Virus record (IMG/VR): IMGVR_UViG_3300021376_000414
Coordinates: 1-21,667 of that record
Reading direction: 5' to 3' (one strand)
DNA: 21,667 nucleotides
From: a virus
Position numbers and translations under genes: made by a program. Below the pieces are notes generated by a model. It saw only the letters and a program-made list of their open reading frames with translations, was not told the DNA's origin and ran no database searches. Shown here piece after piece: positions 20,903 to 21,667 of this stretch (positions are counted from its first letter, which is position 1; each line of letters opens with the position of its first letter).

Positions 20903-21667
20903 CAAAGAAATGTCCCCTGCGTATGCTCAGGCACCGCAATCCGTCCGCGTGCAATCTCCAAATACTCAGCCTCACGCTCGATGCCGATAAAACGGAAGCC
21001 TTCCAGCACCGCTGCCTTACCCGTGCTACCGCTACCCATGTACGGATCCAGCACCACACCGCCCGGTGGCGTTACTAGCCGGCACAGGTAGCGCATCAAT
21101 TTGGTGGGCTTGACCGTGGGATGCAGGTTGTCAGCACCACGGTCGACTTTGCTTGCTTTGGCGCAGTAGAAGAATCTGGCGGCGGAGCCGGTGTCGCCGT
21201 AGCGCATCCCATTGCTGTCGTGACCGTTGATACCAAACATGCTTGAGTGATTACCGTGCTTCACTTGTCCCGCTTCCCGTTTTGCCCCTGCTCCGTGCGG
21301 GCTCGGAAACAGCCCCACCACCTCATCGCTGCCGTCGTGGATCAGGTTCGCGGGCCAGCGACCAGCGGGCTGTTTGTATTCGCCCCCCCGTTTGTGCTTG
21401 CCATAGCACACCGCTTGGTATTCGTCTGGCGTGTCTCTGTAAAAGCCGCCGTTCAGGTTGTCCTCCGTCCCCACCCTGCACCCGTCCACATTGATCGCCC
21501 CCGTGCCGTGCCGCAGCACGTTCTCGGCCACGGTCCCCTCAAGCGGCTTGCGCGCCACCGTGATCGGCTCTAGGGCGGGCTTTAGCGCCGTGCCCCAACC
21601 TTCCCACTGCTGCGCTTCAGGCGTGGCGGGGGCGGTGATGACGCCAATCTGATCAGGATTGGTAAAT
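20902..21667 (-). CDS. DNA adenine/cytosine-N4 methyltransferase, 5' end outside window
   Basis: This is the C-terminal 254 or so residues of a site-specific DNA methyltransferase of the N6_N4_Mtase type. The reading frame stays open to the window edge, so the start lies beyond 21667. A GTG at 21558 is internal, because the upstream residues (QQWEGWGTALKPALEPIT) match the conserved middle of phage methylases. Visible motifs are HPTVKP (motif X region) and DPYMGSGSTG (motif I, SAM binding). Motif I close to the C-terminus indicates the beta-type order, with the catalytic DPPY tetrad expected in the missing N-terminal part. It probably modifies phage DNA to escape host restriction, or is an orphan methylase. 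The stop overlaps the next gene's ATG by one base (TGATG). Confidence 0.9.
   Translation of the reverse strand, partial: FTNPDQIGVITAPATPEAQQWEGWGTALKPALEPITVARKPLEGTVAENVLRHGTGAINVDGCRVGTEDNLNGGFYRDTPDEYQAVCYGKHKRGGEYKQPAGRWPANLIHDGSDEVVGLFPSPHGAGAKREAGQVKHGNHSSMFGINGHDSNGMRYGDTGSAARFFYCAKASKVDRGADNLHPTVKPTKLMRYLCRLVTPPGGVVLDPYMGSGSTGKAAVLEGFRFIGIEREAEYLEIARGRIAVPEHTQGTFL

Noticed and set aside
1-21667. tRNA genes, CRISPR arrays, insertion sequences, attachment sites and rho-independent terminators
   Set aside because: I looked for direct spaced repeats, terminal inverted repeats, cloverleaf-like segments and GC hairpins followed by T runs on the coding strand and saw none that I could support.

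Overview
The window is a structural and packaging segment of a tailed, siphovirus-like phage or prophage. Every supported gene lies on the minus strand, so transcription runs from position 21667 down to 1. Coding density is very high: gaps are under 50 bases and many genes overlap as TGATG or ATGA. There are no host genes, tRNAs, integrase or lysis genes, so the host is uncertain. The mostly GC-rich DNA and the short modular tail-fibre proteins would suit a phage of a GC-rich bacterium. A cyanobacterial host is possible but is only a guess.

In transcription order: (1) 21667-19947 holds the end of a DNA methyltransferase, a 63-aa unknown, a RusA-type Holliday-junction resolvase and a 104-aa unknown. 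(2) 19937-16068 is the packaging block: small and large terminase, then a sigma-factor-like protein with regions 2 and 3 but no visible region 4, then a portal. (3) 16068-13625 is a MuF-type minor head protein. It carries a long AT-rich C-terminal extension ending in a zinc-metallopeptidase motif (HEIGH) and overlaps a small acidic gene by ATGA. This looks like a phage-borne polymorphic toxin with an immunity partner. (4) 13594-9571 holds a connector candidate, the tail tube, a small joining protein, an HK97 gp10-like protein and the tape measure. (5) 9570-3753 holds tail-tip or baseplate proteins, including a paralogous pair in which one member has gained a domain, and a 48-aa gene that is easy to miss. 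(6) 3713-1805 holds a scaffold-like coiled-coil protein followed by two overlapping frames joined at a textbook A AAA AAG slippery heptamer, which is the signature of a tail assembly chaperone made by programmed -1 frameshifting. (7) 1795-1 holds a chimeric tail protein with a fibre-like C-terminus and two fibre proteins sharing an N-terminal domain; the last runs off the window.

Two features do not fit the standard layout. No recognisable major capsid gene lies between the MuF protein and the tail tube, while a scaffold-like gene sits far downstream next to the chaperone pair. Also, an octamer on the coding strand (GGCAAGTT, with close variants) recurs at gene ends and junctions, which may be a shared regulatory element.
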